From Kalmusia sp. IMI 367209 (taxonomy: Eukaryota > Ascomycota > Dothideomycetes > Pleosporales > Didymosphaeriaceae), in contig JAPEUQ010000003.1 of NCBI GenBank assembly GCA_027946365.1, positions 2,356,001 through 2,420,000 of the forward strand: a DNA stretch of 64,000 nucleotides, written 5' to 3'. Within the stretch, counting starts at the first letter, position 1; each line of letters begins with the position of its first letter. The notes under the pieces were generated by a model that did not search any database, was not told the origin of the DNA, and saw only the letters and a list, made by a program, of their open reading frames with translations. Position numbers and translations under genes: made by a program. Of this stretch, positions 43,418-54,677 are shown piece after piece.

Positions 43418-44791
43418 ACTCAGAATATAGAGCCCCTCTATTCGATCGCTTACCCAGCTAGATTTCTTAGTAGGAGTGCATATTCAAAGATCAAACCAGA
43501 ACATAGCGAACTGCTGAATCGCTTCGATATACCCTGGGTGATAAGCACAGACGTTGGTGACCAATGCAACGGCTACTTCGGAAGCAAATGCACTTACAAT
43601 GCAGCCGGAAATGTACAAAGATACTGTATGCTCTTCGGAAGCTAAGTGGCGGATGCATATTTGGGGGCGCTTCTGATGATACGCGCAGGCACTTGGTTCA
43701 GATGCCTCGTCAAGATGACAGGGCAAATGTCACATGCTACGACTTACACCTGGCATGAGATGACATTCCTCACTAGCTGGCAGCCTAGATCCTCTAGGGT
43801 TCTGTGTATAGGCACCCCGGATGAATTCCAAGCTACACTGGAGCAAATATTGCATACATGGACAGAAACTTTGGATCTAAATGATCCATTCGCATTGCAT
43901 GCTCCGTTGTTGGATCAGGTCATTGCACTATACAACCAGTCTGTATGGAAAAACCGCGACTTGATCCGATATATCGAGAAGGTAAAGTTACAATGAAGTT
44001 TACTATAGAAAACTACAGCTTACATATCCTACTCTAGAATAGAAAAGAAGACCAATCTATTGAGACCAATTTTTCAGAATTGCACGAGATTGCACGGCAC
44101 GCAATACACTCCTCCGAAATCCTCACCGTAACAGCACAATCAATGGAAGCCATGCAACAGAGGCATAGAGAGTTTTACGAGGACTCACCATTCAACACGC
44201 CGGCGGCTGAATCACGTTGGAAAGCGACTCAGCAGCACATGGACTTTCATGTGCAGCTTATACGGAACTTGAAGCTCCGCTCACATGCAAACCAGGAAAG
44301 ATTGCAGAACGAGATTACGCTTGTAAGACTCCAATTTAGAGCAGCGAAACAGCGATGAGCAAAACAATGCATTCTAATCGTTTCACAGGCATACAACAAG
44401 ATTGCTCAGCGGGATAGCAAGGTAATGGTAGGAATCGGAGAGGCAACCAAGAGCGATAGCACGGCGATGAAGACTGTAGCGGTGATATCAATGGCTTTTC
44501 TGCCAGCCACTTTCACTTCAGTAAGCTACTCCGTTGCAAGAGCCCAGCTTCTGCTCACAGTCCTAGGCAATCTTCAGTATGAGCTTTTTCGATTGTTCAT
44601 CTGGGAAACGCACCGAAACAGATGATTGGACGGTATCCAGCAAAATATGGATATATTGGGTCGTGTCTATCCCCTTGACGGCGCTAACGTTGTTGGCTTG
44701 GCAGTGGAAGTGCGGACAAGGAAGCCGAATCAGTGGATTGTGGGACTATCACATACGACGACAGAAGCTAAAAGCTTCCGAAAAGGTTTAG
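43418..44791 (+). CDS. CorA-like Mg2+ transporter-related membrane protein, 5' end not defined
   Basis: Fungal CorA-like family: an N-terminal soluble domain, helical stalk and two C-terminal TMs. Pieces join as up to 43625, 43689-43981, 44038-44322, 44389-44520 and 44567-44791, with introns of 46-66 bp in consistent phase. Key segments are HSELLNRFDIPW, YTWHEMTFLTSWQP, DPFALHAPLLDQVIALYNQS, LHEIARHAIHSSEILTVTAQ, VAVISMAFLPATFTSAIFSM (TM1) and WIYWVVSIPLTALTLLAWQW (TM2). The GMN motif of true CorA channels is not seen, so transport is uncertain. No convincing ATG or upstream exon was found: the frame is closed by TGA at 43415. The gene may be 5'-truncated or have distal exons I cannot recognise. 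Confidence 0.7.
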
Positions 44792-45037
44792 GAAAGGATC
44801 TCATGATCGAAAACATTCCTCCACAAACAATCAATAGCAGAAGTACTCTAATTAAAATATCGAAAACATTGCCAACGAGGCCGAAGCCGGGTACCTCAGG
44901 TCGTTCGCGTACTTCCTTACTAAGCTCCCCCAACGCCTCGAAACACGACTGAAGACATGAGACCGCTAATTCATCGCACGCAAAATGGGTATCTCCCTCC
45001 AAACCTCCACCAACCAAACAAGAAATCACATCGTCCC

Positions 45038-45544
45038 TCACCAATTGTCTCTCCGCCTAGCCTCCGGGCTGTAGAACTCCCCCACCTTCCGTTCAGGCGC
45101 ATAGAATCCCCCCTGAGGCGCTCCATACCGCCCCTCCTTCCTATCCCTCATCTCCTGCACAAACAAGTCGTACTTCGTCCCGCTCGTGTGCCTCCGCCTT
45201 GAATTGGTCTCTTCGTACACGCCCCTTTCTGCTGGCCTAGGAGGAGCCTCTTCTCTAGGAGCCTCATCTCTAGGAGCCCTTCCGATGCGCAAGGAAGCAG
45301 GAAGCTGCCGTCCCGTCACCGGATGCCGACCGAGGACCGCCCTTGCTTCGGCTAAGTAATCACGCTGCTCTCGCGGGGACGCAGGGCGCGGGGGCTGCGA
45401 GCGGAATGTCTGCGGTGCCGTTGAGGAAGTTGGTACTGTTGGCGAAGCCTTCGGATGATTGGGGTGGTGTGGGTTGGTGTAGGGATTTTGCTTGGAGGAA
45501 CCCGAAGCGGACGGATGGAGGATTTTGGTGATGATCGAGGGCAT
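45038..45544 (-). CDS. Pro/Arg-rich hypothetical protein, 168 aa
   Basis: Function not recognised. Single exon. The N-terminal 60 residues are Ser/Pro/Asn-rich. The centre, REQRDYLAEARAVLGRHPVT and GRQLPASLRIGR, looks more ordered. The C-terminal half is highly charged (RDEAPREEAPPRPAERGVYE) and ends with KYDLFVQEMRDRKEGRYGAP and GEFYSPEARRRDNW. No signal peptide or membrane segment. The long open frame, uniform composition and aromatic-rich tail favour a real gene, but no homologous family comes to mind. Confidence 0.55.
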   Translation of the reverse strand: MPSIITKILHPSASGSSKQNPYTNPHHPNHPKASPTVPTSSTAPQTFRSQPPRPASPREQRDYLAEARAVLGRHPVTGRQLPASLRIGRAPRDEAPREEAPPRPAERGVYEETNSRRRHTSGTKYDLFVQEMRDRKEGRYGAPQGGFYAPERKVGEFYSPEARRRDNW

Positions 45545-46617
45545 TGTTCGTGAGATGTGGTGGGGATCTGTGAGAGATGCCGTACGAATTGGAGATGTGG
45601 AAGTCGAGATGGAGCAGCTGCTTATTGTCTGAGTTTAATCGAGAACGATATTCCCACTCTTGTATGCCGCCAATGTCCCCCGCTGGTCACGACCTTTTGC
45701 GTGAACACCGACGTCACGCGCTCGCCACTCCAGGCTACAATGTTGTTCTCAAGTTGTTGGCACAGCGGTCTCGCAGTACGAAAGTTGCCGCTATCACGAA
45801 GCTCTTGTGACACTGGTAAGATCCCGATCGCTATCTCTTTTCCAGTTTACAATCGAGGTCGCTAGGACGGGTGAAATCCTACAGCGGCGTTCAAGTTGGG
45901 CGCATGACTATTTATAAGATTGGGCCAGGGGGGAAGATTGCGCGAAAGGATTGTGCTAGCCGCATGTCGTTAGCACTTTAGGCTGCCATAGTCCGCCTTT
46001 TATACTAAGGATGGCGAGAACAGATCCGAAAATCACATAGCAGACGTACACTAGTAGTTAATGAGAAATTTGGAGGTATTATTTGCAGTACAGAAGCGTC
46101 TATCCGGAGCAACCATCGAGACTTTCAGCCAAGAGCATGCTGTAATCGCAAACTCAATTTCTGCCTCATGCCCTGCACTATACAGAGCCCCATAGTGGTA
46201 AAACCCATCTCCGAGATGGCTACCACACGACGCCAAAAAAAAGTAGCTCCAGATTGAAGAGCAAAAAACCTGCGACATGCAAAGTTCCTCGCCGAAAAAG
46301 AGTCGACTTGGTGCACCGCAGAACACAGTAATGGTACAAAGTCGGAAATGTATGCTGAGGTGCAAGAAAGAAGGAAAAGAACATAATGCCAAAAATACAA
46401 GAGGCACTAAACCTACGTACGCCTAGTCCATCTGAACAATTCTGTTGTCGAAGTGGAGCAAGTACGCAGTATCGCGATGAGACGCCTTCTTTACAGATAA
46501 GCGAATGTCAGCTAGACCTAAACGCCAATGCGACCTTGGATCGTCTGTGGTCTTGCTACAAAGATAGTTCGGACGACGTGAAGAGCCAGTTGTACTCTTC
46601 TTTTGATTCGGAAGGCT
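45545..46617. other. Intergenic, no gene seen
   Basis: Upstream of the 168-aa gene and downstream of the 1361-aa gene (both minus). Short frames without features only. Confidence 0.45.
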
Positions 46618-49600
46618 TCAGTGAACAGGCGCCGCCGCCGGACTCGGCCGCTTGTTAGTCCAAGGATTACTTTGAGATGGAGTGGACCGATTGTTTGACC
46701 ATGCACTCGCCGTTGGGCCACGAGACGAATTGTTCGAGCTCGTTCCTTGGCCCTGAAAATTCGAAGGCTTACGTGTGCGGGAATTTTGTCCATTGGAAGG
46801 TGCACTGCTCGTGCCGTTGGTGGGATTGCGCCGGGTTTTCTGATGACCGTGGCCTCTGCCTCCCTTCCGCCTGATTGGCATCGACTTCGTGACAGACCCT
46901 TGCATCTTTCCGATGCGAATAGTGACATCAATGGTGTCTTGGTTTCTATCTGGCTTGTCTTCCTGCAAAGTAGGCTTACTCGTGACGTAAAATTTGGGTC
47001 CAAATCTGGAATGCTGACGAGGAGTGGGCGGGAAACCGACAGCTGGCTCGTTGGCTGCCAAGTGAGGCGTTTTAGAAAGCTTCACTGTTGGTAGAGAGCC
47101 AAATTCCCTATCTTCAAGAAGGTCTTCAGCACCGCTGCGAGTCGTGACATCATTACTGTCATCATTGACAAAGCTCTTTCGAATGGCAGAAACTGGAAGC
47201 GAGACAGTGGCGGACGCTGTCGTCGCACGTACTTCAAGAGGGGCCTTCGACGAGGGTGCTATCTCGAGAGAGCCGGCTTTAGTAGGTACTGCTGCCTGCA
47301 CGGAGGATGAAGGCCTAGCAATCGGCGCAGGCGCAGAATTTGGCGCGGAAGGCTTCTCTAAAAGGCTATTGAACCTCGCCTGCCATTCCTGGGTAAGGGC
47401 AAGAGGTCGCGCACCAATACCGAGGCGTGTCCGAGGGGGCATACTCACAGGAGCTTCAGAATGCGAAGCAGGTTCCACAGCAGTAGGTGGCAGTCGTACT
47501 CGAGGCGATGGCTTCGGCATCTTCACAACCGGATGTGACATGTCGCCACTGAATGCTGGATGGGACTCCGTCTCGGGTGGAGGTGGGGATTCTTGTTTTG
47601 CGGCTGGCTGGGTCTTAGGAAAGAAGCGCGAGGAACGGCCGCCTTGCGTAGCCGGCTGGAGGGGGGTACCTTGGCCGATCGGAGAGGGTCCCTCATGGGT
47701 TTTGACACCTTCAATCTTGGCTTTGGCATCTGGAGAAACAGACGGCTGCGCGGCCTTTGGCTCGACGAGACCACCAACCTGCTGGTGCAATGTTGTTTCC
47801 GTATTCCCTTTTGGGTCCTTATATGTTTCCCGGAGTTCTGGACGGAAGTCTGCAGTCAGCCGTTCGCGGTCCCGTTCGGCTTTTGCACGCATATCCCGAT
47901 CATCTTGACGAATATGAGCTTGGAAATTACCCCAACCTTTGTCGGCGGGAGGAGCGATGGGTCCGCGCTTCGATACCGCATTGGCTTGGGTAAGAGTAGG
48001 TCCAGTTTGAGAGTACATGGTTTGCTGTGTGAAAGGCGCGACCTGCGGCTGCGAAGGCAAATTCTTTGCTGAAGGGGTCAATCCTATTGGTGCCACATTC
48101 GACTGCGGTTGTGTTGGCACTTGCTGGCCAAATGTACCGTTCCCAAGGGCTCTATCTTTAGCTTGAGGGGGACCCCAAACGCTTGAGCCCCAGCCGCTAG
48201 GGCGCTGTTGAGAAATCGTTGACCAAGGAGCTTGAGGAGGCTGGCTGGATTTAGTATCGGCTGCGCCAGTACCTTTAGGTTGCTGGGCCTGCGTTGGTGA
48301 TTGTTCAGCGAGCGACTTGGAATTATCACTGTCGCGAGACTGATTGTTCGCGGGGGAGACGGGATGTGAGAGCGAGGGCAGAGGCTTGGCCTGAGCCTCG
48401 GCCTGCGCCTTTACTGGTGAAGGACTAGGCTTTGGCGGAGCTGGTTTTGGTGCTAGCTCAGCGGATACTGGCTTTTTAACAGGCTGAGGCTGATGGACTT
48501 TCATCATGCCGTACTGGGCTACCTCACCCTCTGACGTGGGCACGGGTGGCTTGGGGGGCGACTGCACCGGGGCTGGCACCGCCTTCTCTTTTTGCGGTGA
48601 CTTCTGCGGGCCGCGCGTGGGTGATTCCTCTTTCGCTTTCGATTTCGGGTCGTCCTTGAATCCCATCGCCTCTAGCCGTTTGCGGAGTCGTTCCTTCCGT
48701 TCCGCTTCTTCCTTGGCCTCCTGCTCCTTCTCCTTTTGCTTCCGCAATTTGATTGCGTCGATGTTAGAATGCAGCAGTCGCTCCTGGACTTCCACCAAAT
48801 TCTGCATCTGTGAAGGAGCACCAGGTGTGACGATATCTTGTGAGGTCGTGGATCCAAACGGTGAAGCAGGTTGAGCATGTGCAACATTTGGCGACGCAGT
48901 CTGTGCCACGGGCGAGGGTTGAACTGGCTGTTGGTCGATATGCACTGGTTTTGAAGGCAATGCATGCCGAGGAGTCCCTGCAGCACCAGCCTCGACTCCG
49001 TTGATGGATTGAGATTCTCGTCGCTGTGAGGACATCGGCAGAGGTAAGTCAGGACCCCGTCTATCGAAGGACATGCGGCGACCGCTACCTCCACTGACAT
49101 TGGACGAGTTCCTCCTCCGGCCCCAGCCTGGCCCATCGGTGCTGGTCCTGTAAGTTTGAAAAGCCGCAGATGGCTCCGCGGGGCCATCTTGTAATGGCCG
49201 CTGCAACACAGAAGGCTGTTGGCGATAGCTACTGTCGCGTACCGAACCGCGTCTCATCTCGCTGACCGGTTCGTAGCGCCCACTGTGTGAGTTGAATAGC
49301 TCGCGATTACCACGATCATCGCGCCATGCACGATTGAAGTCGTCGGGCGCAATCTCCTTTGCCGGCACATGTTGCGATGGCATGTCATCGTAGCCATATG
49401 AATCTCTAATGTATCGCGATGGAGGCTGTTGGGCCGGTGTATTGATTTGTATCGGCGAAACCTTATCAACCGGGGGTAACTGAGCCCAGGGGGATTTGAC
49501 CGGAGCAGCAGGTGATGGTTTGACTACTAACGTAGGTTTCTCAGGTTGACCTTTTGGTTTGGTAGCACTTGCTTGCACACTTGCTCCGGGTTTTAGTATC

Positions 49601-50750
49601 GTCTTAGTCCCGCTGCTCAATCCTGATTTTTGACTGCCAGGCGCTGGCGATGGCACAGTCTTCGTAGCTTCTACAGGTGCTTCCTTCTTCAGTGCAGGTT
49701 TGGGTTCCTCCGGAGGTGGTGGTTGATTTTCTGCCGCAACGGTTGATTTAGTACCGTCCATCCACTGTACTGTTTCCGGCGCCCAGTCATCCTCATCATC
49801 GTCTATATCTGCCCACTTCGCCTCTTTACCAGCCTCGTCCGCTTGCAGGCGAGTTGCGAGATGTATTCCATATTGTTGTTTGAGCTCCTCATCGGTGAAT
49901 TGTTTTGGCGGCGCCGGAGGTACTGGCTGATTCTTGTTCCAGACTTTGCTAGCATCCGGCCCTGAGCCTGCTCCATTGGATTTTCCGAGGGATCGCGGTA
50001 CGTTGCTGGCGCCCGACTTTGCGACAAGACGTGGACGTGCGGTTTGCAAAGCTGAGGCAGCCGCGGAGCCTGATGCTGAGGTCTTGTCTCCTGGACGTGT
50101 GACGGGTGTAGATACGGCGGACTTTGCGAGGAAGTTCTTCGTCACCGACACAGACTTGAAAGATGCAGGCTTCTTGACCGAATTTGTACGTAAATGCCCA
50201 CCTGGCTGCTTCGTTGGATCCACGCTGCCAGGGCGGCTGATGTCCGTATCCGACCCACCGCTTCCTTCTCCATTTGCATTCTGCGATTCTGTTGCGGAGG
50301 TCTCGCCGGCGTCCCCGTTCGTCAAGTGCTCTCTCGTCTCGTTTAACGGCGTATCGGATCGTGGTTGACTATCCGTAATCGCGGTAGAAGCCTGCAAAAG
50401 TTAGAGTGCACGTGCAATTCATTGCTTTTCCCACTCACTTTCACCATATCCCCATCAGCCGTCTCCGAAGGTCGTGCCGCGGCACCTGCATTGTCTGGAG
50501 TCGTCGCGCTTATCGTAGCAGTGTCATTTGAAGATTTCGAGTCGTGTGTATTTGGGCCCGAGGGCACCTCGCCGTTGCCGGCGGAGTTGTTGGGAGTTGA
50601 CGCAGTGTCGTCGATGGGCGAGGGTCCACCCATCGACTGTGCTTCCTTTACCACATCGTGGGTGATCTGCTCTGCCATAACAATATGTGGGACTGTTGTG
50701 GCAACGGGGGACTCTTTGTCAGAAAGCTGCTCTTTAGAGGAGAAGGACAT
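46618..50750 (-). CDS. Large intrinsically disordered conserved-looking fungal protein, 1361 aa, 2 exons
   Basis: Function not recognised. Exon 1 is 50439-50750 and exon 2 46618-50391, with a 47-bp intron (donor GTGAGT, acceptor TTTTGCAG). Almost the whole protein is Pro/Ser/Gln/Ala-rich. Ordered islands are FTDEELKQQYGIHLATRLQA followed by EAKWADIDDDEDDWAPETVQ, a Trp-bearing acidic motif I associate with a conserved ascomycete family, and a charged helix (KLRKQKEKEQEAKEEAERKE, then RLRKRLEAMG). The C-terminus is Arg/Gly/Asn/Ser-rich (RRKGGRGHGHQKTRRN), resembling RNA-binding low-complexity tails. An RNA-granule or translation-related role is a guess from composition. A second in-frame ATG (50678) could also start it. 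Confidence 0.8.
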
Positions 50751-51629
50751 GGGTGAGGACGAGCGCGGACGCGTGCGACCGGCAGTCCATGGAGCGGAAG
50801 GGGCGAAAGTCGAGATGTAGTCACCTAGTGTCAGATGTAAAGCGTCGCCACGGAAAGAAAGTTGGCGCTTCCGCGGAAACGTCGACTGCTTTGGTCCGGG
50901 AGCTGCGCGGCGATGCGGAGGTTCGGTGTGGGCTTCGAGGCGTGGCGCGAGGTACGACTGCGGCTAGGTAAGGCGGGCTCGCAGGATCGCTGCTATCTCC
51001 TACCGAGGGTAAATGAAATAGAGAGGGCCTTGGGGCTTTGGCCGATCGCGTGGTGGATTGTGGTTTGGGGAGTTGTGGACAGCGCACGAGTTGATGATAG
51101 GCTCACCATCGGCTGCTTGGCGCTAGCGACTTCTTTGAAGCTGTAGCCTCGCCATGGCCGCGCCACATCAGCTTCACTTCTGCAGCGAGACTAGCCGACG
51201 TGCGAGTTTCTTGTAACTATCTCACGGATAGAAGCGTTGGAGTCATCAGGCACGGCAATATCATTGTTTCAACCTTTTCGAGGTTGGCAGTGCGGCATGT
51301 GAGCGACTGTACATCCCAGGTGCAGCCTGAGTGACGTTCAAAGCCCCTGCTGTCGCATCGGGTAGTGTATTAGCACAAGGTATGCTATATCGCATGCTAT
51401 TGCCTCTGGTTTGATAGCAGCACTAGATATGCCGATGTACTGTAAAGATGTCGCGTGGATATTGTTCAGACATGGTCACACACCGACCACCATCACGATG
51501 TCTCATTAACGGCGGGCAAACAGGATCACACTTGCTTTGGCACAACTGAGATTGGAATCTGCTACACTCTATATTTACACATGCTGCCTGTCCCGCTCAA
51601 CATTCGATCCGTGAGAGTGTTCGACCCGC
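50751..51629. other. Intergenic, no gene seen
   Basis: Upstream of the 1361-aa gene and downstream of ATP17. No supported gene. Confidence 0.45.
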
Positions 51630-52276
51630 TTAATGGTGCACATTGTTCTTGTGGTGGCCTATGAAGATATTAGTCATATTTCACGAGCAGAGTACATGAC
51701 GGGACCTACGCAGATGGAAGTAGTAGTTCTGTGCATAGCCGAGAGCAATGAGGGCGCCGATTACATGGACAAGCGCTGTGCCATACAGTTAGCAACCTGT
51801 CCCAGCAACGCCCGGGGCAGAGCATCTGCATCTAGGACACCTACGCATAGCAGAGGCGTTCTTTCCAAAGTATCTCTTCTGGTAGCGACCCAAGAGGCCC
51901 TTGGCCTGCACCTCGGGGGCGGCACCTCGGGGCAGCTTCTCGTAGAAGCTCACCACCTTCTGCATGCGGAGAGCATTCGGCGATGATCCGATAGCCTAGC
52001 ATCCACATCAGCATTGTCTCTCACGTCTTCTGCCCTTATGGCGGGTCGTTGCGCCGACTCCCTGTCGATGCCGAAATGTTTTGCGGTGGTCCGAGAAACA
52101 GCGAGATGCGATCATGGCGATCCAGGGCGCGGCTGGCACGAGTGGAAAAGCTTCTTACATTAGGGGAGGCCACCTAAAATAGACTGTTAGTACTGTAACC
52201 GGTCGTGCGATGCGTATGCGGTCCGTACCTTGGGCGGGATGAGCGTGGACAACGCGCGCTTCGTGATGTAGCTCAT
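51630..52276 (-). CDS. ATP17: ATP synthase subunit f, mitochondrial (Atp17), 102 aa, 5 exons
   Basis: Membrane (Fo) stalk subunit of the mitochondrial F1Fo ATP synthase. Exons are 52229-52276, 52159-52173, 51845-51995, 51710-51775 and 51630-51658; introns are 55, 163, 69 and 51 bp. The second exon is only 15 nt. The assembled protein starts MSYITKRALSTLIPPKVASP, continues with NALRMQKVVSFYEKLPRGAA and KGLLGRYQKRYFGKNASA, then one TM (LVHVIGALIALGYAQNYYF) and ends HLRHHKNNVHH, matching fungal Atp17 along its whole length (about 101 aa). No single exon is long enough to be noticed by itself, so this gene is easily missed. It is divergent from NDUFS4. Confidence 0.93.
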
Positions 52277-52516
52277 CTTGTCGGCTGGGCCTCAATTAGC
52301 ATCAATTGGATCGTGTCGGCGGTTTCGGATCGGATCGAGTGACGCACCTGGGCTGGCAAGATGGGAGAGTGGGGATGGAGGTCGTGCGGTGTCGATGGAG
52401 GTTGTTGGAAAGACCTCGACTGCAGCTTCAAGCTAAGAGGCTTGGCACGTCCGCGTCGGCGCTCACTTGGACATCACTGCAAGCTCCCACCCCTCAAGCT
52501 CGACACCCCGCCCAAC
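52277..52516. promoter_or_regulatory. 240-bp divergent region between ATP17 and the complex I 21-kDa subunit gene
   Basis: Both start codons face away from this segment, so it should carry a bidirectional promoter for two nuclear-encoded respiratory subunits. An ATTGG (CCAAT on the minus strand) lies at 52305-52309, close to the ATP17 ATG; CCAAT boxes are bound by the HAP/CBC complex that controls respiratory genes in fungi, but the site may sit in the leader. Confidence 0.55.
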
Positions 52517-53298
52517 ATGTCTGCCCTGCCCCGGTCAATTGGCTCACGGCTGCTGCCCGCTACCCTGCGCCCGTCCGCGACGAGGGCTATTGCCCCCAAA
52601 TACCGTACATACGCCTCCGAAGGTGCCTCCAAAGGAACTCGCACCCGAGACCAGCCCCAGCGACGCACCCAACGCCAGGCTCACCGAGTCGAGCCAGACC
52701 AGGCCAGAAGGTGCTGCGGAAGGCATCAGACACAAGCCGGACTACAATGTCGCTGTCGACTATCGGACCTCGTACGTGCAATCTTAGGCCGCACGATGAA
52801 CGGATATCTGACTTCGCAAACAGTAACTTCTCTCCGATCCCAAAACGCGTTATGGATGGAAGCGAGCCTGGCGAGAGTGTAGCTGCTGCGGTTCTCTCTG
52901 GTGCTCCTACCGATCTGCAGGCCAGGACTGTGCGGTATGAAAGAAGCCCAAAGTGCGACTGAAGAAGCTGGAGACTGACGGCAAACAGCATCTACCGCCC
53001 CACGAAGACGGCCACCCAGTCCGGTGACTGGCACTCACACCATTGGTTGATGGACTGGGATGTCTTGCCTAAGGGACACCGATGGGAGAACCCGTTGATG
53101 GGATGGCAGTCCTCCGCCGATTATATGCAGGGCCACCGAATACAGTTCAAGTCAAAGGAGGACGCTATCGAGTTTGCGAATAAGCAGGGTTACGAGTACT
53201 TTGTGCAGGAACCTAATGTGCGAAAGTTTGTCCCCAAGGCGTACGCCAACAACTTCCTACACAGCCCCAAGAAGTTGAAGATTATCAGGTCAAAGTAG
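52517..53298 (+). CDS. NADH:ubiquinone oxidoreductase 18/21-kDa subunit (NDUFS4), 1-base shift in the presequence region
   Basis: Accessory matrix-arm subunit of complex I. The N-terminus is a mitochondrial presequence (SALPRSIGSRLLPATLRPSA, then IAPKYRTYA). At 52613-52616 the frame changes: one additional C gives TYAPPKVPPKELAPETSPSD and continues to RHKPDYNVAVDYRTS. A long intron (52772-52988, 217 bp) then joins TS to IYRPTKTATQSGDWHSHHW. The conserved domain follows: MDWDVLPKGHRWENPLMGWQ, SSADYMQGHRIQFKSKEDAI, GYEYFVQEP and SPKKLKIIRSK, the standard NDUFS4 end. As an essential-type respiratory gene with an otherwise perfect sequence, an assembly indel is more likely than a null allele. Confidence 0.9.
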
Positions 53299-54341
53299 GA
53301 AGCACGAGAGATAACTATGGCAGAGACACCAGTGTATATACAGACCAAATGTTTTCTTTTCGTTTCTTGTTACGCGCATATATGATCTGTGATGCTCATG
53401 TCCTCCTTTACCGAACAATGTACTCAGTCTACAATCAGGCTGCATTGGCTTCAGCATGCATTCTTTACTCAGTCTGAAGACACAATCTAAGGGCTCACAC
53501 CTGCGGTGCTGTCACGGAAAAACCCATACCACTCAAAAAATACGCATTCTTACACATTTCGAAGACGTAGCTACTCGTACTCCGGCTCCACATACTATAA
53601 GTGTTTACTCTGGCTACACTAGGCAATATACGCTCGTGAAAGCTTGCTCCCATACTCCACCAAAATGAATCTCCTTGTGCTCCACAACAGTTTCCCTAGG
53701 CCGAATCATTCTCCCACACCTCTCGAATCTGGCGTTGATGATGATCACAGCGATTGAAAATTGATCGTGGTCAAGTCCTCGAATTTGTATATACTCGATT
53801 CACCTTGGGGTTATCCACGGTAGTCATATCGGATCCACTGTTGCACATATGCTGTGGCTCAATAAATCAACATATACGATATCTTCTGCGTTCTATATCA
53901 ATACTTACTGATTAAGAAATTTTCAGACGTGCCCTGCCCTGGGTATCGACATAGATGACGCTACAATACCTAAAGGCATACACACTTGCACACTACACCT
54001 CCACCAGTCACACCACAGATCAGGCATGAGTGCATACCACAAGGGTAGTTCACACCGTACCTTCATCCAGACAGTTCTGGTGCCATAGTAGAGTCTATGC
54101 CGTTCCTTCCTCTTCCATCCTCGCCATGACTGCGTCCAGTCTAACCACGTGCTAGCCCGGCAACCCACCCGTTTGCAACAGCAACAACAGCGTTGTAGAT
54201 ATCCCGCAGCTGCAATAGACTCTCAGATCATTACAAGATCCACAAACGGTGCACTTGTCACTCTCTACATTCGTCCCAAAGCCGAACAGCAGCATAAGTC
54301 CCGCGTGGTACTTCTTCATACAAAGTGCAATCAACAGCAGC
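53299..54341. other. Intergenic, no gene seen
   Basis: 3' flank of NDUFS4 and upstream flank of the small Lys-rich gene. No supported feature. Confidence 0.45.
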
Positions 54342-54677
54342 ATGGGTCGCGGCGGTTACGATATGACGCCGGCGCCAGTGGACCTCCTCATCCATCATGA
54401 AAAAAAGAAAGCAGACGCAGCGGTATGGACCAACGCAGTCCTGCACATTGACTCCAGCTGAACATTTTCCACAAGGTCGAGCAAGCGGCGAAGAAAGCAG
54501 AGGCTGAGAAGACCATCAAGAAGCACAAGAAGTCGTCAGATGTATATACAATCGTGCGTTTCGTCATTAGGTCTTATCTATATTAATATTTATGTACAGT
54601 GTGCAAAGGCAGCGAGCAAGACGTCGCAAGACATCAAGCCCAAGCCTGCGGGTATCAGAGAGTATGTCTCCAAGTGA
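54342..54677 (+). CDS. Small Lys/Ala-rich protein, 74 aa, 3 exons
   Basis: Function not recognised. Exons are 54342-54422, 54476-54541 and 54600-54677, with introns of 53 and 58 bp, both in phase 0 with good donors (GTATGG, GTATAT) and acceptors (CAAG, ACAG). The product starts MGRGGYDMTPAPVDLLIHHE, continues with a helix of Lys/Ala/Glu heptads (AAKKAEAEKTIKKHKK), and ends KPAGIREYVSK. Probably an amphipathic or basic coiled-coil peptide. Support is the agreement of three small exons; no family is known to me. Confidence 0.45.

Noticed and set aside
47144..47908. 254-codon plus-strand frame
   Set aside because: Antisense to the 1361-aa gene; Gly/Arg-rich artefact.
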